From assembly GCA_023397655.1 (NCBI GenBank), contig JAEWTW010000046.1, positions 1 to 64,000 on the forward strand: a DNA stretch of 64,000 nt, given 5' to 3'. Position 1 is the first letter of the stretch. Every line of letters starts with the position of its first letter. Positions 25,340 through 33,315 of this stretch are shown piece by piece. This DNA is from Bacillota bacterium (GTDB lineage Bacteria; Bacillota; Clostridia; Christensenellales; SZUA-584). Both the position numbers and the translations under genes were made by a program. The notes under the pieces were generated by a model. It did no database searches. It was not told where the DNA came from and saw nothing but the letters and a program-made list of their open reading frames with translations.

Positions 25340-25345
25340 CCGTTG

Positions 25346-26299
25346 TCAGCTCCTTGCTTTCTCCATTTCCATGTACGATTCGTACGCAATCTGCGTGATG
25401 ATCTCGATCGGGCTGTACCCCGCCTCGCTGCCGGGTATCGCCGCGGCCTGCCCGGCGCACCCGAACAGCCGGTAGATATAGTCTGAGAACGCGCCGAAGA
25501 AATCCACGCCCCAGTCAATAACCTGATGATACACCGCGTTGGGGCATGACTTCTCGACAGTCTCCTTGAGGGAGCTCACCGCCGTTTTGCCCATCACGGA
25601 ATAGTAGTTGATCTTGCTTATGCCGCATTCGATGATGCGCCGGTAATCGTCCTCGGACAGTCCGGACCCGCCGTGCAGCACAAGCGGGATATCCGTGCGG
25701 CTGTGAATCTTGCTGATCAGCTCAAAATTAATTTTAGGTTCGCCCCTGTACGCGCCGTGCACGTTGCCCACCGATACCGCCAGCTGGTCGATGTCCGTCC
25801 GCGCGACAAAGTCTGCCACCATCTCCGGGTCGGTGTGACAGCTGGCGATCTCCGAAGCGGCGTTCAGCTCGATGGCAGAGCCGCCCACGCTGCCGAGCTC
25901 TGCCTCCACTGCCGCATCAAAGCGTTTTGCCATCCGCACCGTTTCCTGGGTAATGCGTACGTTTTCTTCGTACGGCAGGCCGGAGCCGTCGATCATCACC
26001 GACTTAAGACCCAGCACCAGCGATTTTTTGACGCTGTCCAGATCCGCCCCGTGGTCGAGTATCGTTGCGACGGGCACACTGGCGCGTTCCGCCGCGCGCA
26101 CCATGAACGGTATCACCAGCTCCATCGGCAGCTTGCGGGACAATCCCTGATTGTATGTGATGATCACGGGAGAGCCGCACTGCTCCGCGGCACTTAACTG
26201 CCCGACGATCATTTCCATGTTGCCGGCCAGCAGACAGGGCACCGCATACCTTCTGGCCCGCGCGTGTGTCAGTATTCTTTTTGTTGTCACGTGACTCAT
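25346..26299 (-). CDS. Class II fructose/tagatose-bisphosphate aldolase family protein
   Basis: 317 residues of the GatY/KbaY/FbaA fold. Catalytic Asp82 and zinc ligand His83 (ATILDHGAD), Glu134 (VEAELGSVGG), zinc ligands His181 (SVGNVHGAY) and His209 (LVLHGGSGL) are all present, so the enzyme should be active. The C-terminus is longer than usual and rich in aromatic residues. It follows the other aldolase with a 16-base gap and precedes the LacI gene by 6 bases. It might cleave a ketose 1,6-bisphosphate or act on a branched intermediate; having two different aldolase families in one operon is notable. Confidence 0.9.
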   Translation of the reverse strand: MSHVTTKRILTHARARRYAVPCLLAGNMEMIVGQLSAAEQCGSPVIITYNQGLSRKLPMELVIPFMVRAAERASVPVATILDHGADLDSVKKSLVLGLKSVMIDGSGLPYEENVRITQETVRMAKRFDAAVEAELGSVGGSAIELNAASEIASCHTDPEMVADFVARTDIDQLAVSVGNVHGAYRGEPKINFELISKIHSRTDIPLVLHGGSGLSEDDYRRIIECGISKINYYSVMGKTAVSSLKETVEKSCPNAVYHQVIDWGVDFFGAFSDYIYRLFGCAGQAAAIPGSEAGYSPIEIITQIAYESYMEMEKARS

Positions 26300-26315
26300 G
26301 CTTTTCCCCCTCTGC

Positions 26316-27122
26316 TTAAGCCTGTGCCATCACTTGCCTGACGACTTCCTCAATCGTCTGCCTGATGATCTGTTCTTTGAGCGACTCCTCATCCACAGCG
26401 CCGCCCGCAGGCGGGGCGCATGAACAGCCGCTTGCGCTGTTGATGGCGTCGCAGTGTCCGCAGCCGCTGCAGCTGGGCATCTGCTTTCCGTAAACCTCCT
26501 TGCGGATGGTGAACAGCTTGTTTGTTTCCGTATCATCCAGAAACTTCTCTCCGCCCAGCAGCCGCGAATACAGTATGATGGAGCAGAAGTGCTCCAGCGT
26601 TTCCATCTTGTAATACGCGTCCATGACATCCTTGCCGACTGTCAGCGCACCGTGGTTTTCCAGTATCAGCGCGTCGGCGCTGCATATCTTGTCCACCACC
26701 TTTTGGGGCAGCTCCGGCGTCGTGGGCGTTCCGTATTCGGCCAGCGACACCATACCGAGTGAAAATACCACCTCGGGCAGGGCGATCCTGTCGATGGGGA
26801 TACGAGCCACCGCAAACGCCGTCGCCTTCTGCGGATGCGCATGCACGATTGCCTTCACATCCCCGCGCTTCTGGTACACGGCGAGGTGCATCTTGATTTC
26901 CGACGAAGGAACCTTGTTCCCCGATATCACATTGCCATTGAGATCAGTAATGATCATGTCCGCCGGGTTCATGTATCCCTTGGACACGCCGGAGGGCGTG
27001 ATCATGATCTCGTTATACGAGAGACGTATGCTGATATTGCCGTCGTTGGACGCCACGAAATTCTTGGCATACAGCCTTTGTCCCACTTCGATGATCTCAT
27101 TTCTTTGTAAAGTGTAATCCAT
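26316..27122 (-). CDS. Class II aldolase (L-fuculose-phosphate-aldolase-like) with Cys-rich linker and microcompartment encapsulation tail
   Basis: 268 residues. The first 215 are a FucA-type aldolase with catalytic Glu75 (PSSEIKMHL) and zinc ligands His94, His96 (VHAHPQK) and His157 (ENHGALTVG). Unlike ordinary FucA, a linker with CSGCGHC (Cys218, 221, 224) and Cys233/235 follows, then a Gly/Pro stretch and a terminal amphipathic helix from about residue 247 to the end (EQIIRQTIEEVVRQVMAQA). That layout matches encapsulation peptides of enzymes in fucose/rhamnose microcompartments. First gene of the operon, with GGAG before the ATG. It should split a 1-deoxy-type ketose phosphate into DHAP and lactaldehyde or glycolaldehyde. 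Confidence 0.9.
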   Translation of the reverse strand: MDYTLQRNEIIEVGQRLYAKNFVASNDGNISIRLSYNEIMITPSGVSKGYMNPADMIITDLNGNVISGNKVPSSEIKMHLAVYQKRGDVKAIVHAHPQKATAFAVARIPIDRIALPEVVFSLGMVSLAEYGTPTTPELPQKVVDKICSADALILENHGALTVGKDVMDAYYKMETLEHFCSIILYSRLLGGEKFLDDTETNKLFTIRKEVYGKQMPSCSGCGHCDAINSASGCSCAPPAGGAVDEESLKEQIIRQTIEEVVRQVMAQA

Positions 27123-27190
27123 TCGAGTCTCCTTGTGAACAGCAGTTTTTCAGTTTCGGGCTTAAGCGGCGTTTGTCGGTAATTTGGTAT

Positions 27191-27235
27191 GTTATCGATT
27201 GCCTATATAGTATATAAATTTTATGCCCATGTCAA
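27191..27235 (-). promoter_or_regulatory. Sigma-A promoter with operator covering the transcription start, deoxysugar/BMC operon
   Basis: On the - strand, TTGACA (27230-27235), 17 bases, then TACTAT (27207-27212). Immediately downstream the operator ATAGGCAATCGATAAC (27191-27206) covers the expected start point near 27200. The first gene begins at 27122, leaving a leader of about 75 bases. A repressor bound here would block initiation. Confidence 0.8.
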
Positions 27236-27317
27236 TGCGTTTTTGTGTTATATTCAAGATAATCCATACAATCCGAGCTCAATAACATCTTTCCGTGGGG
27301 AATTTCAGCATTTTTAT

Positions 27318-27333
27318 ATGCAATGGATTGCAT
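27318..27333. promoter_or_regulatory. Upstream operator copy ATGCAATGGATTGCAT
   Basis: A 16-base inverted repeat (ATGCAAT, two bases, ATTGCAT), perfect in its arms, 127 bases centre to centre from the operator at 27191-27206. Two such sites may be bridged by one LacI-type tetramer. The stretch 27123-27461 otherwise contains only this control region and the terminator hairpins; I see no gene in it. Confidence 0.65.
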
Positions 27334-27390
27334 ACCATATGACTCAATACCGGCAAAAATGCCCTTCCGCTTACTTTCGCATTGCGGAAG

Positions 27391-27431
27391 AATATAAAAA
27401 CGGAACGCCCCGCTTCAGTCAGGCGCTCCGT
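27391..27431 (-). terminator. Intrinsic terminator after the MsmK-type ATPase gene
   Basis: Stem ACGGAGCGCC / GGCGTTCCGT (one G-U pair) with an 12-base loop, followed on the - strand by TTTTTATATT. It lies 31 bases past the ATPase stop. A second small hairpin, CTTCCGC ... GCGGAAG, sits next to it at 27364-27390. Confidence 0.88.
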
Positions 27432-27461
27432 CATTGATATGCTTTAAGCTTTTCCAGAACA

Positions 27462-28586
27462 CTATGCCTGATAAAACAGGCTCTGTTCCGTCTCCACGTC
27501 GAACAGTTGGATCAGGTCCTCAGGTATGCGGAAATAAACATTGTTCTCTTTTCCCGGCGCAAACACGGCGCCGTTCAGATCCGTGATCTGTACCCGGATG
27601 ACGACATCCCTGCCTTCCGCCACCACATGCAGGTAGATCTCACTGCCCATCATTTCAGAGACATCCACCCGTGCCTTTACTGTGTTGCTGTCGCCCGCCG
27701 CCGCGAGGCTGATATGTTCGGGACGTATACCCAGCAGCACCTCGCCAGCCTTTTGGCCTTTGTTCCGCAGTATCTTCTGTTTGTCGGACGGCAGCTTGAC
27801 CTCCGTCCCCGCCACGCGCACCGTATAGTCGCCGCCGGAAAGAACAAGCTCCGCCGGAAAGAAGTTCATCTGCGGCGTGCCGATGAAGCCCGCGACGAAT
27901 TTGTTGGCGGGGCGGTTAAACACGTCCTGCGGCGCGCCAATCTGCTGGATAAACCCATCCTTCATGATCACGATGCGGTCGCCCAGCGTCATGGCCTCCA
28001 CCTGATCATGCGTCACGTAGATGAACGTGGTGTCGATGCGCTCACGCAGCTTGATGAGCTCAGCGCGCATCTGATTGCGCAGCTTGGCGTCCAGGTTGGA
28101 GAGCGGTTCGTCCATCAGAAACACCTTGGGCTCACGCACAATCGCGCGGCCGATGGCGACACGCTGCCGCTGCCCGCCCGAGAGTGCCTTGGGCTTCCGC
28201 TTAAGCAGCTCTGTGATCCCCAGTATATCGGCAGCCTGCTGCACCTTTGCATCGATCTCCGCCTTCTTTACCTTGCGCAGCTTGAGCGCAAACGCCATGT
28301 TCTCGTACACCGTCATGTGCGGGTAAAGCGCGTAGTTCTGGAACACCATTGCGATATCGCGGTCCTTGGGCGCCACAGCGTTGACAAGCCGGTCCTCAAT
28401 ATACAGCTCGCCCTCCGAAATCTCTTCCAGACCGGCCACCATGCGCAGCGTGGTGGACTTGCCGCAGCCCGACGGGCCAACCAGCACCACAAACTCCTTA
28501 TCGGCGATTTCCAGATTGAAATCGTCCACCGCCACCACATTTTTGTCATAGACCTTTTTGATACTTTTCAACGTGACATTAGCCAT
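27462..28586 (-). CDS. MsmK/UgpC-type sugar ABC transporter ATP-binding protein
   Basis: 374 residues. Walker A GPSGCGKST, signature LSGGQRQRVAIGRAI, Walker B VFLMDEPLSNLD and the H-loop VTHDQVEAMTLGDR, followed by a C-terminal OB/TOBE regulatory region (GIRPEHISL, VSEMMGSEIYLHV) seen in MalK, UgpC and MsmK. It powers family-1 carbohydrate importers; a single MsmK can serve several of them. The likely partners are the permeases at 31449-33206, separated from it only by the YesM/YesN pair. The preceding 206 bases (28587-28792) contain no gene I can recognise. Confidence 0.94.
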   Translation of the reverse strand: MANVTLKSIKKVYDKNVVAVDDFNLEIADKEFVVLVGPSGCGKSTTLRMVAGLEEISEGELYIEDRLVNAVAPKDRDIAMVFQNYALYPHMTVYENMAFALKLRKVKKAEIDAKVQQAADILGITELLKRKPKALSGGQRQRVAIGRAIVREPKVFLMDEPLSNLDAKLRNQMRAELIKLRERIDTTFIYVTHDQVEAMTLGDRIVIMKDGFIQQIGAPQDVFNRPANKFVAGFIGTPQMNFFPAELVLSGGDYTVRVAGTEVKLPSDKQKILRNKGQKAGEVLLGIRPEHISLAAAGDSNTVKARVDVSEMMGSEIYLHVVAEGRDVVIRVQITDLNGAVFAPGKENNVYFRIPEDLIQLFDVETEQSLFYQA

Positions 28587-28792
28587 AGCCTTGTCGCTTT
28601 GCCGTACGCAGCCTCTGCTCCCGTACAGCTCGCCGTCGCCCGTTATATGGCGTCGGCATTACGGCAGGTCTCCACACTGCCGCACCGCAAGCTTTGAGCG
28701 GTATTTTTCTTGCCTCCTTTTTGTAACGTACGTTAAGCGGTAATAGTGGAGCCGCTTTCGCCGTTTTATTCTTATATCTCGCCGCCCCGCGG

Positions 28793-29551
28793 CTAATCTG
28801 CCCTGTCCACTCTGATGCTCTCGGCACCGCCGCGCCTGCAATACTCTGAATAGCTGACCCCCGTATACTTCTTGAAACATCGCCCGAAATAATTGGGGTC
28901 GGGTATGCCGACAGCGGTCGCAATGCAGAACATCTTCTCGCTCTCGTTGGCCAGCTGCATTGCTTTTTTCATGCGGCACTCCGTGAGATATTCCACAAAC
29001 GAGCTGCCGATCTCCGATTTAAACCGCCGGCTCAAATAGCTGGAATTAAAGCCGAAAGTCTGCGCGGTGGACGTGAGATTGAGGCTTGAATCCTTATAGT
29101 TTTCCACCACATACCGCGCGATGCGGCGGATGGCGGACGGCTCGATCTCCCCTCCGTCTTCGGCTTCCCGAACCGGCTCCTCCACGGACTGCACGACCTT
29201 CTTCAATATTTCGTAGATTTCTGTACGCACGATGGGTTTCAGTATATAGCCATATACCGGCAGGCCGATGCATTGCCGCGCATACTCGAACTCGTCAAAA
29301 GCCGTGAGTATGATGATCTTCAGGTTGGGATACCGGTTGGCTGCGAGCTTTGAAAACTCGATGCCGCCCATAAAAGGCATGCACACGTCCACAAACGCAA
29401 TGTGCGGCCTTAAGTCGTCAATCTTGTTGATGGCTTCAATCCCGCTTCCCGCTTCACCGACAACCTCAAGACTCAGCGAAGCCCAGTCAATGGACTTCCT
29501 CAGCAGCAGGCGCGTGGGTTCCTCATCATCGATAAGCATCACTCTGAACAT
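28793..29551 (-). CDS. Short AraC-family response regulator (YesN type)
   Basis: 252 residues from ATG 29551, which has GAGG 7 bases upstream; a GTG two codons earlier is less well placed. Receiver domain with Asp8-Asp9, phospho-acceptor Asp55 (IAFVDVCMPFMGG) and Lys in YGYILKPIV, joined by a short linker to a two-helix-turn-helix AraC domain (FGFNSSYLSRRFKSEIGSSF, AVGIPDPNYFGRCFKKYTGVSYSEYC). It lacks the long middle region of the regulator at 14817-16415. It begins 9 bases after the kinase stop and probably controls the oligosaccharide transporter operon upstream. Confidence 0.93.
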   Translation of the reverse strand: MFRVMLIDDEEPTRLLLRKSIDWASLSLEVVGEAGSGIEAINKIDDLRPHIAFVDVCMPFMGGIEFSKLAANRYPNLKIIILTAFDEFEYARQCIGLPVYGYILKPIVRTEIYEILKKVVQSVEEPVREAEDGGEIEPSAIRRIARYVVENYKDSSLNLTSTAQTFGFNSSYLSRRFKSEIGSSFVEYLTECRMKKAMQLANESEKMFCIATAVGIPDPNYFGRCFKKYTGVSYSEYCRRGGAESIRVDRAD

Positions 29552-29560
29552 GGACACACC

Positions 29561-31306
29561 TCACTTCTTTTGCTTCGGAATAATGATCTCAATCTCCGTG
29601 AATTCACCAATCTCACTCCGTATTTTGATAACGCCGCGGTAATTGCAGTAATAACGTATGCGTTCCAGTGTCCCTTTCAGCCCGAAGCCGGAGAGCGCTT
29701 CCTTGTCGGCGGCGCTGCTGGACAGCACATCCGCGATCTGCTCCTGCGTCATGCCCACGCCCGTGTCGTAAACGGAAATGTGAACCATGCCTTCCTGCTC
29801 GAACGCGCTGATGCGGATGATCCCTTTCTCGCCTTTAAGCCGCACGCCGTGATACAGGCTGTTTTCCACCAGCGGCTGCAATATCAGCTTGGGTATCAGA
29901 GTTCCCAGCACCCGTTCCTCCACGACGTATTCGTCATCGAACACGTTGCCGTAGCGCAGCTTCTGCAGCGCCAGATAGTCCTTCACGATCAGTATCTCGT
30001 TGCGCAGCGGGATCTCCCGGCTGCCTTTGCTCAAAAAGTTTCGGTAGAAGCTGCCCAGCGTTTCCAGCGCGTCGTGCACCTTGGGCGCTTCGCTCTGCAG
30101 CGCCATATAGCTGATCGTCTCCAGCGAATTGTACAGAAAGTGCGGCTTGATCTGCTCCTGCAGCGTGCGCATTTCCGCCGTCCGGATGCTGTTCTCCTTT
30201 TCGATCAGCTCCTCGATCAGCTGATTGATATGCACGATCATGCTGTTATAGCTGTTGGCCAGCCGCCTGATCTCGTTGTTGGGCAGCGACAGATGAATCT
30301 CATGCAGCTCCCCGTTCTCCTTGGTACTCGTCATGGCTTCGGTCAGCAGGTCGATGGGCCGCGCGATGTTGCTGGATATGAACGCGCCGCTGGCAAACAC
30401 GGACAGCACGACAGCTGCAATCAGCGTGATAACGAGCAGTATGGTTTCTCTGGACTGCAGCCCGGCCGCTGTCACATTGCTCACGCTCACCTGAACGATG
30501 GGCGAATCGCTGACGCTGTAATAGCTCAGTAATTTCTTGTGGCTGTTACCCTCCATCTCTTTCCACTGAAACCCCTTGTCTGCCGCCTCGTCCGTAAAAT
30601 ACGGCTGCAATTCCTCATCGCCCCAGAGCAAAGCGCCGCTCTTGTCAAAGAAGCATATCTGCCTGTCCGGCGACATGTCCTGCGCGGCGGTGTACAGCAC
30701 GTTGGGGTTCAAATTGACCACCAGCAGTCCTATTTCCTTCTGGCTTTCGATGTCGTAAATCAGGCGCATCATCGAGATGAGCGGCGTTCCGCTACGTTTG
30801 GGAAAGGCGTCAAGACCGTTGATGCTGAGCACGATACCCCCTTTTTCCTCCAACAGGGGCTCGCGCCATTCCTTAGTACCGATCAGCTGATTCTGAACAT
30901 CGATGAGCCCCGATCCCGTTCTGACAAACTTCCCGTCCAGACGGAAAACGTAAACCGAGTCGATATAGCTGTATATGTTGGTGATGCTGATGATGCCGTT
31001 GCTGACGGTCGTCTGGTTGTATGTATCATTGTTCAGGAAATCAACAACCGCGCTGTTGAGCATGATCAGGCGGGACATCTCCTTGTAGCGGTCAAAGTTA
31101 TATTTGATACTGCTGCTGAGGTTGGTCATGGCTGTCTCACTGTTCGAGACGGCGTTGTCAATGGAAGCCCGCACCATAATGACGCCATAGGCGACCACGA
31201 ATATCACGCAGAAAATCGAAAGTATAGCCATAAAGAAACGCCATGTCTTGCTTTTGAGCGAATGCTCCCTGTGCTTTGCCTTAACCGATTGAATCAATGC
31301 TCTCAT
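29561..31306 (-). CDS. YesM-type sensor histidine kinase
   Basis: 581 residues. Membrane helices at about 24-46 and 288-310 frame an extracellular sensor of about 240 residues; a HAMP-like stretch follows, then QIKPHFLYNSLE with His389 and the ATPase motifs LVENSLYHGVRLKG, YDTGVGM and GFGLKGTLERI. It lies downstream of the family-1 transporter genes, after a terminator, and directly before its response regulator. In contrast to the other YesM kinase in the window it has no anchored binding proteins beside it. Confidence 0.93.
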   Translation of the reverse strand: MRALIQSVKAKHREHSLKSKTWRFFMAILSIFCVIFVVAYGVIMVRASIDNAVSNSETAMTNLSSSIKYNFDRYKEMSRLIMLNSAVVDFLNNDTYNQTTVSNGIISITNIYSYIDSVYVFRLDGKFVRTGSGLIDVQNQLIGTKEWREPLLEEKGGIVLSINGLDAFPKRSGTPLISMMRLIYDIESQKEIGLLVVNLNPNVLYTAAQDMSPDRQICFFDKSGALLWGDEELQPYFTDEAADKGFQWKEMEGNSHKKLLSYYSVSDSPIVQVSVSNVTAAGLQSRETILLVITLIAAVVLSVFASGAFISSNIARPIDLLTEAMTSTKENGELHEIHLSLPNNEIRRLANSYNSMIVHINQLIEELIEKENSIRTAEMRTLQEQIKPHFLYNSLETISYMALQSEAPKVHDALETLGSFYRNFLSKGSREIPLRNEILIVKDYLALQKLRYGNVFDDEYVVEERVLGTLIPKLILQPLVENSLYHGVRLKGEKGIIRISAFEQEGMVHISVYDTGVGMTQEQIADVLSSSAADKEALSGFGLKGTLERIRYYCNYRGVIKIRSEIGEFTEIEIIIPKQKK

Positions 31307-31388
31307 GCGATACGATCTCCAACCAACATATAGAAGTCAATCATGTCCAGATTGATAAAATGAACAGCGGATACGTAAAACATGGCTG

Positions 31389-31421
31389 CGCAGGCGCAAA
31401 TGGCTGACATCCGCGCCTGCG
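31389..31421 (-). terminator. Terminator hairpin after the oligosaccharide permease genes
   Basis: Stem CGCAGGCGC / GCGCCTGCG (nine perfect pairs) with a 15-base loop, 28 bases past the second permease stop. On the - strand a short TTTT appears 10 bases after the stem, so termination is probably partial or Rho-assisted. Confidence 0.65.
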
Positions 31422-31448
31422 ACACGCAAGCATTACATACAACGGCAT

Positions 31449-32324
31449 TCAGCCCTTGATGGCGCCGGCGCTCACACTCTCATGGATTTTCCTGCTCAAG
31501 AAGATATACATAAGCAGCATCGGGAAGGTTGCCATCACCAGCGATGCGCCGATGGGGCCCCAGTCCCTGGTATAGGAGCCGGACAACGTCTGTATGCCGA
31601 CAGTCAGCGTGCGGAACTCGGACTTGCTGATGAATATCACAGCAAACATCAGCTCATTCCATGCCTGAATAAACGTAAATATGCCCACTGTGGCTATGGA
31701 CGGGCGCATCATTGGAAATATCACATGCCGGAAAATGCGCCATACGCCGCATCCGTCGATGCAGGCGGCTTCATCAAGCTCCCGGGGAATTTCCTGCATG
31801 AAGCCGATGAAAATGAGGATTGCCACGGCCAGCGCAAACGCTGTATAGGGTACGATAAGTGATTGATAAGAGTTTAACATACCCAGCTTGGAAAGTACAA
31901 TAAAAATGGGCAATATGGACGCATGAATGGGTATCGTCATCCCCAGTATCACGATATGATTGGCCACCTTACGGCCCTTCCAAACCATTCTTGATAACGC
32001 AAAAGCCGCCATCATACCAATAATCGTTGTCAGCAATATCGTTGCGCCCGTCACAATGATGCTGTTTATGAAGAACTGGCCCAGATTGTGCACGCCCAGC
32101 ACGGTTTCATAATTCGACCACAGCCAGTTGTTGGGGAGCCCGATGACGTTTTCTCCGAATATCTCAGCGTTGCTCTTCAATGAGAAGGTGAACATCCAAT
32201 ACAGCGGAAATATGTTGATGATAAACCAGACGATCAACAGCACATAGACGAGCACTTCTTTGGTCAGATATTTCTTTGGCTGCCTGATGCGGTTAGGGTC
32301 CGGCTTGAACAGCTGTTGCAGCAC
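31449..32324 (-). CDS. Carbohydrate ABC transporter permease, MalG type
   Basis: 291 residues with six predicted membrane helices. The coupling-helix motif EAACIDGCGVWRIFRHVIFPMMRPS matches the EAA loop of MalG-like permeases, and the protein ends with the usual HESVSAGAIKG. The ATG at 32324 lies directly after the stop of the MalF-type gene. Together the two permeases should import the oligosaccharide bound by the lipoprotein at 33316-34656. Confidence 0.94.
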   Translation of the reverse strand: MLQQLFKPDPNRIRQPKKYLTKEVLVYVLLIVWFIINIFPLYWMFTFSLKSNAEIFGENVIGLPNNWLWSNYETVLGVHNLGQFFINSIIVTGATILLTTIIGMMAAFALSRMVWKGRKVANHIVILGMTIPIHASILPIFIVLSKLGMLNSYQSLIVPYTAFALAVAILIFIGFMQEIPRELDEAACIDGCGVWRIFRHVIFPMMRPSIATVGIFTFIQAWNELMFAVIFISKSEFRTLTVGIQTLSGSYTRDWGPIGASLVMATFPMLLMYIFLSRKIHESVSAGAIKG

Positions 32325-33206
32325 TTAGTCCACCTCCGTTTTGTAAGATTTCCTGATCACGATCGCCAGCACCATGCACAGTATAATGAGCAATATGGCG
32401 ATCGCGCTGCCCAGCCCGTACTGATTTCTCAGGAACATACGGGAATACAGCAGCGTACTTGGCACTTCGGTGGCACGGGCCGGGCCGCCGCCGGTCAGTA
32501 TGTAGATCATGTCAAATATCTTGAGCGAACCGGTGACGGAAATGATGAGGCATACGCGAAGCACCGGCTTTATCATCGGGATAATGATCTTTCTGTTGAC
32601 CTGCGACTCCGTTGCGCCGTCTATCAGCGCCGCCTCCTTGATCTCGTTCGGCACCCCCTGTATACCCGCATACATCAGCAGCATATGGTAACCGGTAAAC
32701 TGCCACAGCGTCGGTATAAACGCCGCAATCAGGGCCGTATCCCTGTTGCCCAGCCAGGCCGTGGTCCACGACTCCAGCCCTGTTGCGCTGAGCCCCATAT
32801 TGATCAGGCCGTAATCGGGATTGTATATCTTCAGCCACAGCTGGCCGATAACCACAGTCGACAACAAAACGGGGATAAAATAGACGGAGAGAAACATACG
32901 GCTTCCCCTTCTCCCCTTGGCCAGCAGCAGAGCCAGCAGCAGCGAGAACGGCAGTTGTATCAATACGGATGCGAGCATATAGATGACCGCATTGAGCAGC
33001 GCCTGAGGAAAGTTGACGGTTTTATTCGTAAAGAGCTCTATGTAGTTGTCCAGCCCGATAAACTTCATATCCGACATACCGTCCCAGTCGTGCAGGCTGT
33101 AATACCCGGACATGAGTATCGGAATAACGATAATGCCGACAAATAGGAGAACTGCAGGCAGGAGAAACAAAACGATCGCCGGTTTGTTTCTGTATATCTT
33201 GTTCAT
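32325..33206 (-). CDS. Carbohydrate ABC transporter permease, MalF type
   Basis: 293 residues, six predicted membrane helices. EAA loop KEAALIDGATESQVNRKIIIPMIKP, N-terminal YYSLHDWDGMSDMKFIGLDNYIEL and C-terminal RMFLRNQYGLGSAIAILLIILC are typical of MalF/UgpA partners. The gene starts 110 bases after the binding-protein stop, with a strong hairpin in between that can keep binding-protein mRNA more abundant than permease mRNA. Confidence 0.94.
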   Translation of the reverse strand: MNKIYRNKPAIVLFLLPAVLLFVGIIVIPILMSGYYSLHDWDGMSDMKFIGLDNYIELFTNKTVNFPQALLNAVIYMLASVLIQLPFSLLLALLLAKGRRGSRMFLSVYFIPVLLSTVVIGQLWLKIYNPDYGLINMGLSATGLESWTTAWLGNRDTALIAAFIPTLWQFTGYHMLLMYAGIQGVPNEIKEAALIDGATESQVNRKIIIPMIKPVLRVCLIISVTGSLKIFDMIYILTGGGPARATEVPSTLLYSRMFLRNQYGLGSAIAILLIILCMVLAIVIRKSYKTEVD

Positions 33207-33242
33207 GTGGCGTTCCTTCCCTGTTTAAGTACGGCTTAGTGC

Positions 33243-33274
33243 AGCGGCCTCCCGGTGTTTTCCGGAGAGGCCGC
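33243..33274 (-). terminator. Attenuating hairpin between binding-protein and permease genes
   Basis: AGCGGCCTC...CCGG pairs with CCGGA..GAGGCCGCT with one bulged base and a five-base loop. No U-tract follows, so it is more likely an mRNA-stabilising or partially terminating structure than a full terminator, a common arrangement after abundant binding proteins. Confidence 0.7.
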
Positions 33275-33315
33275 TGATTTTAAGCTCACATCTTATCGTC
33301 AGATAATCCGCATGT

